64,000 nucleotides of DNA, taken from the NCBI GenBank assembly GCA_026018925.1, contig JAKSZU010000012.1, positions 31,113,814-31,177,813 on the forward strand. The letters are read 5' to 3'. The notes under the pieces were generated by a model. That model had not been told where the DNA came from. It searched no databases and worked only from the letters and a program-made list of their open reading frames with translations. The stretch comes from Tupaia tana. Its lineage: Eukaryota; Chordata; Mammalia; Scandentia; Tupaiidae. The translations under genes were made by a program, and so were the position numbers. Of the stretch, positions 10,929-20,467 are shown piece after piece; position 1 is the first letter of the stretch; the number at the start of each line of letters is the position of its first letter.

Positions 10929-13900
10929 TTTTTTTTTTTTTTTGGAGAGGTTTTTGCTATAGGGTGCATGCGCTCGCCAGACAGACAGAGAGAGACAGAG
11001 AGACAGAAAACTAGAAATCCCCCCCCAAGGGGGGATGGCCACGCCGCAATCCCTTTTCCTCCATTCTCCTGTCGGGATCTTGGGCACACACGCACACGCA
11101 TCCGGTGTGAGTTTTAAGCCACCAGGTCCGGGACTTGAACCGTGGTCAACTACATGGGAGTCCAGCGACATAGTGACTACGCTAACTGCTGGTCCCTTTA
11201 GTTTTTTTTTTTTTAAGAATTGTTTATTCAATTTTATTATTTATTATTTTTATTTTACTTTGTTACAGGGTACACATACTCACCAGAGTGAGAAAGAGAG
11301 AGAGAAAGTGGGGAAGCAAGCTGCCAAATCTGGGACTCAAACTACAGTTGCCCATGTGGGAGTCCAGTGCCCCAACCGCCATACCATCTACTGGCGCTTG
11401 TACTTTTTTTCTTTTTATGGTTTTTGCCATAGGGCATGTGTGCTCGCCAGAGAGGGGAAATGAGAAATCACCCTCTCGCAGGGATGGTCACACCTCAGTC
11501 CCTTCTCTTCCATTCTCCCTTTCTCCCCTCAGGATTTTGGGCACACACCCATTGTGAGTTTCAAGCCACCAGGTCTAGGACTCAAACCGTGGTCGGCCAT
11601 CTGGGAGTTCAACACCTTAATCACTACACCGCCTACTGGCCCCGGAGTTCTTACTTTAAGTAGTCACAATAAACATGCCCCATGGGTCATTATCAAATGA
11701 GGCTCATGTGGAGTTTATAAACCCAGCTGCCTCTGGCAGGCATTATAAAATAGGCTTTGTAGTCAGAAAGTGCCTTGCAATGGACCTGCTCCTTCAGGGA
11801 CAGGTGCATGGAAAAGAGGCAGTTGGAAAAAGTCAGGTAAGAGCTCATTAGGGAAGGTCAGCCGAGTGCCACTGCCCTCATGCTCCACAGCAGGGGTTCT
11901 GGGTCCCATCTCCCGGCAAGGTTGAGAAGCTGGGCTTCCTGTGGCCTGGTTATTGGGGTGTCTATTACCTGGCACACCATAGGTGCTGGTGAACAAATGA
12001 ATCCCATAATGCTAGAGGGGAAGAGGTGATTGACAGGCCTCTGGATTACTCTTAGAGGGAAGTAGTGGGAGTCACCTCACTGTTGCCCATTCAAGCCTGT
12101 GAAGCTCACTGCGTGGAATTAACCCTGAGAGGCGAGCACAGAAAATCTTAATCATGAGGCTAGCAGGTGACATGGTGGTTGAGGCACTGGACTTACACAT
12201 GGCCGACCGTGGTTCGAGTCCTAGACCTGGTGGCTTGCTTTCTCACTTTCCCTCTCTCTGTCTCTCTCTGGTGAGTGCATATGCCCTGTGGCAAATTTTA
12301 AAAAATAATTATAAATAAATAATTATATATAAAAAAAGAAAATCGGAATCATAATCATGACCCCTGTCTCTGCAGTTCATAAAGAGCTTCCACATCTAGC
12401 AGGGTAGCCTAGTGGTAAGGGGCATGGGTTCTGTAGTTAGAGGGCCCTGCGGTTCAGATCCCAGCTCCCCAGCTTACCAGCTGGGACTGTGAGCATCTGT
12501 TCGGCCTCTCTGGGCCCATGAGATAACGATGTAAAGTGCTGAAAAGAGCACCTGATGTGTAGTGCAACTCAGGGAGTTGTCACCCTTCTTCCTGTCCACC
12601 TTAAACAGTGGGAGGTGGGTCAGGCATTATTAATGCCTCCCCTTGATTGTGATAGAGACCTGGAGCCTAGAGGGGGCCGAGCGGGGGCTCCCTTTGCACT
12701 AGGAAGGAAGGGCAGGGCAACAAGAAAGGTCTTGAGCTTGGAGCTGGGCAAGGTCAACAGAAGTGGAGGAAAGAGGAGTTTGGGGTATGCCAGTGACCTC
12801 TGCAGTCTTTAGGGGCTAGCCCTACCCCTTCCCTAGATAAGCCGGTAGCTTTATAGGCACGTGAGCCTGGGTGTCTGGTGGTCTCAGTCTGGGCTGGACA
12901 GGGCAGTGAGTGGGAGTAGAAGCTGGGGAAGTGTGGGGAAGATTGGCACTACCACCCCCTGCCCTTTGAAAGGGCTTTGCCTGCCTTTTCTGGCACTACC
13001 TGACAATGCCACCAGAGGGCGCATCCCTCTTTACTGAGCGAACCAAAGTTGAGGGTCCTTTTCCTAGTGGCGGGCAAGTCAGGGAAGTGGGGGTGAACAG
13101 TGGCAAGAGGACAGCGTCCTGATCTGGCCGCACAGGCTGAGTCCTAGAGGTGAGAATAGGATTTTGGATATTACACCTGGGGCACTGAAGAAAGTGGGGT
13201 GGAGGGGTCGGCAGGTGGCTTAGTGGTTAAGGGCGCTGGACTCTCACAGGGCTGACCATGGTTAGAATCCCAGAACCTGGTGGTGTGCTTTCTCTCTCTC
13301 TCTCTCTCTGGTCAAATTGTAAATAAATAAATAAAATAAAGTTAAATAAAATAATTCTTAAAAAAAAAGAAAGAAAGTGGGGGAGATATGGGACACAGGC
13401 CTGGTGAGGGTGAACCCCAGTCTAGACACAACTTCTCTTACTCCTCTCCCTACCTCTTGCAGAGTTTTATGATGCAGAAGGAAAGGAGGTGGATTTGAAC
13501 TTTGGGGGACTCCGGGGCCGAGGGGTCAAGAAGCAGGACCCCCCAATTGAACGGGACCTCTACTTGTCCCTGGAAGACTTATTCTTTGGCTGCACCAAAA
13601 AAATTAAGATCTCCCGAAGAGTGAGTACTTGGCTTGCTCCTTCTCGCCCTCCAGCCTACCCTCTTCTCCTCTAGCAACCTGGGAGCCCAGGTGTGGTCTC
13701 GTCTCGGATGGAGTCCTGGACTCAGGCAGAGACCAGGACCTCACAACGCTAGAACCTGACGTTTGGAAGGGACGGTTGTGGTTTTCCTAGTGCAGGAGTC
13801 CAGTCCGCAGCCTTCCTCTTGGAATCGGGTCTTTGCCCTCCCCTCTCCTGGTTCTGCCCCCAACTATGGAAGGGGGTGCTGGGAATGGTAGCCGTCTCCT

Positions 13901-16900
13901 GGGAATCCTCCCTCTGGGCATCACCAGGCCACGCCCCAGGATTTTGTCAGAGCCTGAGCCCCAGGAGTAAGAGGGAGCATTGTGGGCATGGAGGGCCGAC
14001 TGAGAGACAGTCCCCAAGGGTGAGGAAGACCCGTCATGCCCCAGAGCCAGACCACGGCTTGGCCCTGTCTCCTGGCTCAGCCTCACCTCTGCAGCAGAGA
14101 TGCCGGGAGTAGCCGTGCTTTCCACAGGCAGCTCCCACGTGGGCCTGTGATCGGGGAATGGTAGACCACAATGGGGCCGTGGAGTGAGGCTCCAACAGGT
14201 CGACGTCTCCATTCTTCCTCCCTTTGGAATGAAGAGAGCTGCAGGGGCTCAGGGCCAGACCTGGAGAGAGGGCCCAAGTGCAAGTACACGTTCTCCGTGT
14301 GTCTCCTGGTGGCTAGGGCTGGAGCTGTGGGTTTGACTGACTCATGATCAAAATGGTTGGCATGTTGGCCCAGTCCTAGCCCCCCTGGCTTTTCCTGCCA
14401 TCCTGGAATTCTAAATTATTATTATTTTTGAATATTTTATTTATTTCTTTAAGGAAGTATTTCAACTCTATTTACTTATTTATTTATTTGACCAGAGAGG
14501 GACAGAGTGAATGCGAGAGAGAGAGAAGGTGAGAAAGCAAGCCACCAGGTCTGGGATTCAAACCATGGTCAGCCATGTGGGAGTCCAGCGCCCTTAACCA
14601 CCACACCACCTGATGGCCTGGCATCCTAAATTCTTTGCCATCCTGCCGCAGGTGCTGAACGAGGACGGGTACTCCTCTACGATCAAGGACAAGATCCTGA
14701 CGATTGACGTGAAGCCCGGGTGGCGGCAGGGCACCCGCATCACCTTTGAGAAGGAAGGCGACCAGGTGAGGGGGTCGGAAGCTGACTAGTACCTGGGCTC
14801 AGGGGGTGGGAGGACTGAGAAGGGAGGCATTACCCTTTCCTGCCCCTGTGAGCCCTGGTCTAGGTGGGAGGCCAGTGTGCAGCGTGGATGAGATTACCCT
14901 TAATGGCCCCACCACAGGATGGGACTCACAATACTATGAATGGGATTGCCTTCATTTTACAGAGTAGAAAACTGAGGCCTGCAGGTGAAAGTGACTTGCC
15001 TAGAGGTGAGCAGACTTGAACGGAGAACCGAGTCTTAACTCAGCACTCTTCTTACGGGGTAGTCATGCCACAATCCCCCTCCTCTATTTCTCCCTCCTTT
15101 TCGGGATTCTGGGCACACATGCACATGAGCCTGGTGTGTTTCTCAAGTCTCTGGGTCCAGGACTAAAACTGCATGTTTGGGGCCAGCAGATGGTGTAATG
15201 GTTGCGTCACTGGACTCCTGTGTAGTCAACCACGGTTTGAGTCCCAGACCCGGCAGCTTGAAACTCATGCTGGGTGTGTGAGTTCATTCCCAAAATCCCG
15301 AGAGGAGAATGGAGAAGGGACTCTAGCATGGCCATCACCCCTGGGGGGTGATTTCTTGCTTTCTGGCATGTGCACATGACTTACAGCAAAAATCTCTCTT
15401 TTTTAAAGAGATTTTTGCTATAGGGCACGTGCTCTCACCAAGGAGACAGACAGAAAGTAAGAAATCACCCCCAGGGGGGACGGCCATGTCAGAAACCCTT
15501 CTCCTCCATTCTTCCATTCTCCTCTTGGGATTTGGGGCATGCATGCACATACACCTGGCATGAATTTTAAGCCGCCAGGTCCAGGACTTGAACCACAGCT
15601 GACTACATGGGAGTCCAGCGATGTAATCATTACATTATCTGCTGGTCCCACAAAAATCTCTCTCAAAAAACCCCAAAACCAACCAACCAAACAAACAAAA
15701 ACCTGTATGGTTGGCCATGTAGGATTCAACTGCCTTAACCACCAGGCCACAGAGCCAGCCTTTAAGTTACTTATTTAAATTAAAAATATAAAGTTATTGT
15801 CCAAGGCACACTGCGTCCCTAAGTCCTGAGAAAAGGCAGCATGAGGTGTATTCAGGGCCGAGGGAGATCCATTCTTCCGCCTGCACTTCTTACTCCCTTT
15901 CTTACCTATCAAACAGCTACGTCCAAAACAGCCCTTGGGACCTGGCTTAAACATCCCCCACCCTGGGCAGCTTCCCTCATGGTTATGACCCCCCTGAGCC
16001 CTCGCCTCTGACCTGCTTATCGGTCTTGAGCATGCTGGGAATTCACGGCATGTTTCCCCATCGACTGGGAGCTCCCTGCAGGCAGGCACCGGTAGGATTC
16101 CTCTGTCCCCAGAGCCCAGAAGTGACCTTTGCAGAGTTTAACAAAGCTTGGTGAGGGTGTCACCCCTGGAGTTGCTGGCAGGACCGAGACTTGCTGGCAG
16201 GTGGCTGGCACCCAGCTCAGTGTCCTGCTGCCACTCCAGGGGCCCTCTCCCCGCCTCCCCCTCAGGGCAGAGGTCTATTTTGGGCATGTTCAGTAAGCGA
16301 GAAGGCATTCTAGAAGGACTCATCTGGGTGGGCCTCACAGAGCAAGGGCTATGGCGGCCAGCTGAAAAGGCCCTTCCCGAAAACCTGGTTTAATCTGGCC
16401 ACTGTACAGAGAAGGCATGGAGACAAGTAGAGGCAGAGCATGACCGCGGTCACAGCACCAATTAGTCCTTGTCACCCCTTGGCCTCCCCTGCCCAGGGCC
16501 CCAACATCATCCCAGCCGACATCATCTTCATCGTAAAGGAGAAGCTACACCCTCGTTTCCGCAGGGAGAACGACAACCTGTACTTTGTGAACCCCATCCC
16601 TTTGGGCAAGGTGAGCGGGTGGAGGCGGTGCAGGGTGGAGGGACCTTGCCTCCCCTCCTACCATCAGCCACCGTGTCCTGTGGATTCCATCCCAACTCTC
16701 GGTCTCTCTGTTCATCCCCACTGTCCTCGCTCTCTCCTCCCCTCCTCAGGCTCTCCTCCACGGAGGCCCTCCCACACACCCCAGACCGTGCCTCACTCCT
16801 GTCCAAACGTCCGAGCATGGACCTGGAGGCCCTGCACCAACTAGCCACTGACACATCCCCTTCACCCCTGCCCCTGCGGTGTTCTCTCCTTCCTCTGGGC

Positions 16901-18795
16901 CCTCTGCTGGCCCTCATGGACTGCTGCCACTGCAGTGTAGCCTTCCCGTCCCACTCCAGAATGGCGTAGAGGACCCTCCTTGGCTCCCACATCCCCTTAT
17001 TTTCCCCTCTATCAGAGCTTCTACACCGTATTGTCAGTCTCACCTACCAACCCATGCACTCCTAGAGGGCAGGTGATTGCTGATCATTCACCCATGAGTT
17101 CTCGAACAGCCTTTTGTCTCCCTGGCGTCCAGCTCAGGGTCTGGCACCGTGTAGGCTCACCAGGTGCCTGCTAAATAGGACAGCCTGGTGACCCTCCCCA
17201 CGGCCGCCTCTGGCCCTGCCCCCACAGGCTCTCACCTGCTGCACCGTGGAGGTGAAGACCCTGGATGACCGGCTGCTCAACATCCCCATCAATGACATCG
17301 TCCAGTGAGTCCCTCTGCCCGGGGCCCCGAAGCAAGAGGGCTGGCCTGGGGCCGAGGGGGTGGTGTCGGAGAGGTCTGCCTGGCGCGGTTTGTGCAGGCT
17401 GCACACGGGGCCCCTGCAGGTGGCATGAGGACCTGAATCGGCCCACACTGGCCATGTGCAGGCTGTATGCACCTGCAGAAGGGTGCCTGTTCCTCATTTG
17501 TGCAGGGCCACGGCAGAGGCTAGCGGCCCCAGTGCTGGGCGGTCCTTACTGCCGCCATCCCCCAGACCACCTCTTCTTGGAGTTCTGAGCCGTACCCCTA
17601 GACGTTTTCCACTTTTTTTTTTTTTTTTTTTTTTTGCTATAGGGTGTGTGCATTCACTGGAGAGACAGAGAGACAGAAAGCGAGAAATCACCCCCTTAAA
17701 GGAGATGGCCATGCCGCAATCCCTTCTCCTCTATTCTCCTCTTGGGATCTTGAGCAGGCACACACAAATGCCTGGCATGAGTTTTAAGCCACCGGGTCCA
17801 GGACTCAAACTACAGTCAACTACCTGGGAGCCCAGCAACATAATCATTATGCCATCTGCTGGTCCCTAGACCTTTTCTAAGAAAGGCCTCTACTGGGAAG
17901 GTTGCGTAGGATCCAGCACCGCCCCCTCCACCCCAGGTCTATTCACCTTCCCTCTTTAACTTGTCTCCTATCAGATGGTGTAATCAGGCTTTTAAGGAGA
18001 CCAGGGGTGGTGTGGTGGTTAAGGTGCTGGACACGCCCACGTGGCTGACCACAGTTCGAGTTCCGGACCTGGTGGCTTGCTTTCTCACTTTCCCTCTCTC
18101 TCTCTCTCTCTCTGGTCAAATTAAAAATGAATGAATAGGGACCAGCAGTTAATGTAATGGCTATGTCACTGGATTCTCATGTAGTAGACCACGGTTCGCG
18201 TCCAGGACCTGGAGGCTTAAAACTCACGCCAGGCGCATGTGCGTGTGTGCCCAAGATCCCGAGAGGAGAATGGAGGAGAAGGGATTGTGGTGTGGCCATC
18301 TCCCCGGGGGGGTGTATTCTCGCTTTCTGTCTATCTCTCTCGCTCTGGTGAGCGCACGCACCCTATAGCAAAAACCTTTCCAAAAAAAAAAAAGAATGAA
18401 AATGAATAAAAATTTTTAAAAATCCCAAAACACATAAAACAGCCTTTTCAGGAAGCGTGTTTTTGGAACAAGCTAGCTTCTTCTCCCCTCCCTCCTGGCT
18501 CTGGCTGTAAAGAGCCAGGCCATGCAGAAACCTCAGTTGATGGCCCCTAAGGTCTTGTGGGAAGGGGTGCATGGGGCCTAGGGAGGTACAGTTCTGGGGG
18601 TCCCACTAAGCTCCCTTTTTTCATCCCCCCCCCCATCTCAGTCCCAAGTACTTCAAGAAGGTGCCAGGTGAGGGGATGCCGTTGCCCGAGGACCCCACTA
18701 AGAAGGGAGACCTCTATATCTTCTTCGACATCCAGTTCCCCACCCGCCTCACGCCCCAGAAGAAGCAGATGCTGCGCCAGGCGTTGCTGACTTAG
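871..18795 (+). CDS. DNAJB13: DnaJ heat shock protein family member B13 (8 coding exons)
   Basis: Coding exons 871-938, 5814-5917, 6825-6986, 13463-13620, 14652-14765, 16497-16610, 17228-17304 and 18642-18795 sum to 951 nt (316 codons plus TAG), the family's usual length. All introns are GT-AG. Residues 1 to about 68 form a J domain; the rest is the class II Hsp40 C-terminal substrate-binding and dimerisation region, ending in [12 protein letters not shown]. The J-domain HPD triad that triggers Hsp70 ATPase reads HPL at residues 32-34; that loss is typical of DNAJB13. Residue 10 is Gln where the family has Gly (VLQIT instead of VLGIT). DNAJB13 is an axonemal protein related to Chlamydomonas radial spoke protein RSP16; human mutations cause primary ciliary dyskinesia and male infertility. 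The start at 871 gives MGQDYYSVL directly after the promoter motifs. Identification is confident; the function is from knowledge of the family. Confidence 0.97.
939..1415 (+). other. DNAJB13 intron 1, first unique part
   Basis: Starts with the donor GTAAGT at 939. No repeat or gene recognised. Confidence 0.6.
1416..1667 (+). mobile_element. SINE-L, sense, diverged
   Basis: SINE-S-like head (GTGGTTAAGG) on a SINE-L body ending CCTATGACA, so an intermediate or hybrid copy. Confidence 0.75.
1671..1943 (+). mobile_element. SINE-L, sense
   Basis: Full length with CAGATGGTGTAATG head and an interrupted poly(A). Confidence 0.85.
1949..2217 (+). mobile_element. SINE-L, sense
   Basis: CAGTTAGCATAATGG head; third of three tandem sense copies in 800 bp. 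Confidence 0.9.
2268..2507 (-). mobile_element. SINE-L, antisense, diverged
   Basis: Reads poly(T), TATAGGGCAC, GA tract, then a partly decayed head ending CATCTGGTGGTC. Confidence 0.75.
2521..2795 (+). mobile_element. SINE-L, sense
   Basis: Near-consensus copy rich in intact CpGs, so young. Confidence 0.92.
2820..3001 (-). mobile_element. SINE-S, antisense
   Basis: Poly(T), A/T-rich tail, TTTGACCAGAGAG motif and head ending CACCTGCTGGCCCC. Confidence 0.85.
3013..3197 (-). mobile_element. tRNA+7SL composite SINE, antisense
   Basis: On the minus strand a tRNA-like 5' half (about 3197-3105) is followed by an Alu/B1-like 7SL half (GGCTGGGAGTAGTGG, later GGGAGGCTTGGG, then GGTGAGACCCTAT). Diverged and older than the SINE-L copies. 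Confidence 0.65.
3321..3566 (-). mobile_element. SINE-L, antisense
   Basis: Poly(T), full body and head ending CATCTGCTGGTCCC. Confidence 0.85.
3570..3770 (-). mobile_element. Possible old SINE-L relative, antisense
   Basis: Only the layout and short blocks (CACTGCAATCC, TTCTCCATTTC, GGAACTCAAACC) survive. Confidence 0.4.
3919..4192 (+). mobile_element. SINE-L, sense
   Basis: Full length, near consensus; poly(A) of about 18. The flanking AAAAGGTAAGGCTG is duplicated on both sides as target site. Confidence 0.92.
4228..4436 (+). mobile_element. SINE-L, sense, with deletions
   Basis: SINE-S-like head with the body and TATAGG end of SINE-L; shortened CT tract. Confidence 0.7.
4437..5166 (+). 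other. DNAJB13 intron 1, unique part
   Basis: GC-rich single-copy sequence; no gene or repeat recognised. Confidence 0.5.
5167..5346 (+). mobile_element. SINE-S, sense
   Basis: Full length; 3' flank AAATGTGTGTGGGG repeats the 5' flank AAATGTGTGTGTGGGG, a target-site duplication. Confidence 0.88.
5347..5813 (+). other. DNAJB13 intron 1, 3' end
   Basis: GC-rich unique sequence up to the CAG acceptor at 5811-5813. The open frame running through it into exon 2 is not supported as coding. Confidence 0.5.
5918..6824 (+). other. DNAJB13 intron 2
   Basis: A 907-bp intron free of SINEs, unlike the others; no feature recognised. Confidence 0.6.
7088..7236 (+). mobile_element. SINE-S, sense
   Basis: Short-tailed copy directly followed by another. 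Confidence 0.82.
7237..7430 (+). mobile_element. SINE-S, sense
   Basis: Inserted in the tail of the preceding copy; its own tail contains GGAA repeats. Confidence 0.82.
7456..7810 (+). mobile_element. SINE-S, sense, split by a later insertion
   Basis: Head at 7456-7510, body and tail from 7698; interrupted by the antisense copy at 7511-7685. Confidence 0.8.
7511..7685 (-). mobile_element. SINE-S, antisense, nested
   Basis: Flanked by CTGACAGTGGTTT at about 7501-7513 and 7686-7698, the duplicated target in the host SINE. Confidence 0.88.
7880..8397 (-). mobile_element. SINE-L, antisense, old, split by a later insertion
   Basis: Parts at 7880-7960 and 8250-8397 join into one copy once the nested element is removed. 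Confidence 0.8.
7961..8236 (-). mobile_element. SINE-L, antisense, nested, young
   Basis: Near consensus. Target duplication GAGAAATCACCCC (7948-7960) against GAGAAATCATCCC (8237-8249). Confidence 0.93.
8513..8696 (-). mobile_element. tRNA+7SL composite SINE, antisense
   Basis: Minus strand: tRNA-like half, then GCCAGGTGCTAGGACACAC, CCTGTGGTCCCGCGATG, GCTGAAGCAGGAGGATCAC and AGACCCTATCTTA, clearly 7SL/Alu-like. Same plan as the copy at 3013. Confidence 0.75.
8697..8789 (+). repeat. (TTTTA)n microsatellite
   Basis: About 18 pure pentamer units. It occupies the place of the tail of the old antisense SINE at 8790-9024, so it is probably an expanded A-rich tail. Confidence 0.95.
8790..9024 (-). 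mobile_element. Old SINE-L relative, antisense
   Basis: GAGCACATGTG, GA run, CACTACAATCCC and a decayed head ending in CCAAGCCAGCTC. Confidence 0.65.
9050..10890 (-). mobile_element. L1/HAL1 LINE fragment, antisense, with broken ORF1
   Basis: The minus strand from 10890 encodes an L1 ORF1-like stretch: coiled-coil end ([15 protein letters not shown]), then [12 protein letters not shown] and [14 protein letters not shown], typical of the RRM region. Further C-terminal pieces follow in other frames down to about 10260. Stops and frame breaks make it a dead copy. No ORF2 was recognised; the part below about 9700 is assigned only by continuity. Confidence 0.65.
9726..10001 (+). mobile_element. 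SINE-L, sense, inserted in the LINE
   Basis: Flanks AGAGAAGACAAAAATTC (9709-9725) and AGAGAAGACAAAAATC (10002-10017) are the target duplication. Confidence 0.93.
10893..10927 (+). repeat. (TA)n microsatellite
   Basis: About 17 TA units joining the broken LINE ORF1 to the next SINE's poly(T). Confidence 0.95.
10928..11196 (-). mobile_element. SINE-L, antisense
   Basis: Poly(T), full body and head; sits on the 5' side (in LINE orientation) of the ORF1 fragment. Confidence 0.9.
11203..11396 (-). mobile_element. SINE-S, antisense
   Basis: Diverged; GTTACAGGGTACACA replaces the usual TTGACCAGAG, a SINE-L-like 3' end. Confidence 0.7.
11404..11643 (-). mobile_element. SINE-L, antisense
   Basis: Moderately diverged; ends CGCCTACTGGCCCC. 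Confidence 0.8.
11644..12155 (+). other. DNAJB13 intron 3, unique part
   Basis: Single-copy sequence; nothing recognised. Confidence 0.5.
12156..12345 (+). mobile_element. SINE-S/SINE-L hybrid, sense
   Basis: SINE-S head and CT tract, but the 3' end is GGTGAGTGCATATGCCCTGTGG as in SINE-L (here split for length: GGTGAGTGCATATG, CCCTGTGG). Confidence 0.75.
12397..12560 (+). mobile_element. MIR element, sense
   Basis: TAGCCTAGTGGTAAGGG, GGTTCAGATCCCAGCTC and CTTACCAGCTGGGACTGTGAG follow the MIR consensus in order. Confidence 0.8.
12561..13203 (+). other. DNAJB13 intron 3, unique part
   Basis: GC-rich single-copy DNA; nothing recognised. Confidence 0.5.
13204..13372 (+). mobile_element. SINE-S, sense
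   Basis: Ends 90 bp before exon 4; GAAAGTGGGG repeats on both sides. Confidence 0.85.
13621..14411 (+). other. DNAJB13 intron 4, unique part
   Basis: GC-rich; long open frames on both strands here have no recognisable protein and are not called. Confidence 0.5.
14412..14621 (-). mobile_element. SINE-S, antisense, beside the exon 5 acceptor
   Basis: Ends only 30 bp before the exon 5 splice site (14651/14652), so it abuts the polypyrimidine and branch region. Confidence 0.85.
14925..15012 (-). mobile_element. MIR fragment, antisense
   Basis: CATTTTACAGAGTAGAAAAC, TGAGGCCTGCAG and GTGACTTGCC match reversed MIR. Confidence 0.6.
15055..15176 (-). mobile_element. SINE-L fragment, antisense
   Basis: Middle part only: CATGCCACAATCCC to GGGTCCAGGACT. 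Confidence 0.65.
15180..15402 (+). mobile_element. SINE-L, sense (left arm of an inverted pair)
   Basis: Full length with a short A tail that abuts the following antisense copy. Confidence 0.88.
15405..15651 (-). mobile_element. SINE-L, antisense (right arm of an inverted pair)
   Basis: Tail-to-tail with the copy at 15180, junction AATCTCTCTTTTTTAAAGAG. Confidence 0.88.
15712..15762 (-). mobile_element. Old SINE head fragment, antisense
   Basis: GGTTGGCCATGTAGGATTC, then CTGCCTTAACCACCAGGCC. Confidence 0.5.
15763..16496 (+). other. DNAJB13 intron 5, unique part
   Basis: Nothing recognised apart from possible very old repeat traces. Confidence 0.45.
16611..17227 (+). other. DNAJB13 intron 6
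   Basis: 617 bp without lineage-specific SINEs; C-rich. Confidence 0.55.
17613..17867 (-). mobile_element. SINE-L, antisense
   Basis: In intron 7; flanks carry CCTAGACGTTTTC and CCTAGACCTTTTC as target duplication. Confidence 0.9.
17999..18138 (+). mobile_element. SINE-S, sense
   Basis: Tail GAATGAATA receives the next SINE. Confidence 0.82.
18138..18390 (+). mobile_element. SINE-L, sense
   Basis: Flanks AAAAATGAATGAATA and GAATGAAAATGAATA suggest insertion in the SINE-S tail. Confidence 0.88.
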
Positions 18796-18909
18796 CGATG
18801 GAAGGCGGGGTGGGGCGGGGCCTGGGAGGACTGGCCAGGCCTCAGGTGAGCAGTGGAGCCAGCCCTGCGCAAATGTGACCTGGTGGGGGGGAGGACTTTA
18901 AACAGATGT

Positions 18910-18915
18910 AATAAA
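18910..18915 (+). terminator. DNAJB13: DNAJB13 poly(A) signal AATAAA
   Basis: A canonical AATAAA lies 115 nt after the TAG stop, giving a short 3' UTR with cleavage expected near 18930. Confidence 0.85.
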
Positions 18916-19803
18916 GATGTATTTCCTATCCTCCAGCTACATGGGGAGAGTGCTGTTGGAGGGAGGGGAGCTTCCTGCCAGCCCTTCCCAGAGAGCAGAG
19001 GGAAGAGCTGCACCCAGAAGCTGGATGCCTGGGCCTGTCCTGGCTGTGGTGGGCAATCCTGAGGACTCAGCCTCTGAGCACCCACAGAGTAGGGTGGGGC
19101 AGGGCTTCTGAGGGTCCTAGCTCTGCTCTGACCTTTGTGACATGTGACTGTAGGAAGGGCAGTCTCCACTGTGGTAGGGCACGTTAGACACAGGAAAACG
19201 AAAGCAGAGAAAACATTTGTCCCAGGTCACTGGGCCTCAGTGGCAAAGCTGTCATCAGAGTCTGGAGGGCCACATCTGATAGCCCCAGCCTGCTTAGGTC
19301 AGAGGCAGCACAATGCCCAGGAGCATTAGAAACAGCTTTGGTGTCTACTTCCTGGCCTCCAGGCCCTGTATCTGCAAGATGGGGCCTGGCCATCTCCAGG
19401 CAGGGCAGTCTGGGAGGCAGGAAACCTGGCCTGGGCCCCAGCCCTGCCCGGTCTCATCAGGAGAGCTGTTCCTACCGCCTTCTCCCCACCCAGGCTTGTT
19501 GTGAGGCCTGAGAGCATCGATGTGAAAGTGCTTGGTGAACTCTGCTCAGGTACAGGGGCCCAGCATGGCTGCCACACGGTCTGGAGTTCCAGCCTCCGGG
19601 GCACCTGCGCTTGCGTGGACCCCACTTGTGTCGAAGCCAACAGGGCCTCGTGCTCTTCCAGGCAGGGAGTCTGGGCCTGGGCTACCATGGGTTCAGGCTT
19701 AGGGAGTTAGGGGGCCGCTGCTGTGGCGACTTCAGAGGTGCCAGAAAGCCCTATATTACTCATCTCACTTGGACACTGTTCAAAGCACCATATTGGCTTA
19801 AGA
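18916..19803. other. Start of the DNAJB13-UCP2 spacer
   Basis: GC-rich; MIR-like blocks on the minus strand near 19190-19280. No gene recognised. Confidence 0.45.
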
Positions 19804-20047
19804 CTTTTTTTGAGAGAGAGCTTTTTGCTATAGGGTATGTGTGCTCACTGGAGAGACAGAGACAGAAAGTGAGAAATCACCCCCTAGGGGGATGGCCACA
19901 CTGCAATTCCTTCTCCAATTTCCTCTTAGGATCTCGGGCACAGACACATACACACACCCAGAATTAAGCCACTGGGCCTGGGACTTGAACTGCAGTCGAT
20001 TATGTGGTAGTCCTGCAACGTAATCATTACACCATTTGTTGGTCTCC
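19804..20047 (-). mobile_element. SINE-L, antisense
   Basis: Diverged, head ends CACCATTTGTTGGTCTCC. Confidence 0.8.
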
Positions 20048-20078
20048 CAGAATTTTTTTCTTAAAAACCTTGAATGCC

Positions 20079-20331
20079 TGGGGCCAGCAGGTGGCATGGC
20101 GGTTACGGCCCTGGGGTCCCACATGGCTGACCACAGTTCAAGTACCAGACCTGGTGGCTTGAAACTCATGCCAGGCGGCATCTGTGTGCACATGCCCAGA
20201 ATCTCAGGAAAATGGAGAAGTGATTGTGGCATGGCTATCTCCCCTCTCCCCTGAGGGGTGAGTTCTTTTCACTGTCTATCTCAGGTGGGCACTCTTGCCC
20301 AGTGGCAAAAAAAAAAAAAAAAAAAAAAAAA
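20079..20331 (+). mobile_element. SINE-L relative, sense, with long poly(A)
   Basis: SINE-S-like head, SINE-L body, and an A run of about 27. Confidence 0.8.
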
Positions 20332-20467
20332 ATCTTGAAGACCCACTAGTACTTGGTGGCCACCACCAAACCACCACCACAGCAGCAGCAGGCCTGGAGT
20401 TGATAACTCTGGGTTCAGGGTTCTAGAAGTATTTTGGCACAGAGATGAAAAGGCACTTGGGCTTCAA

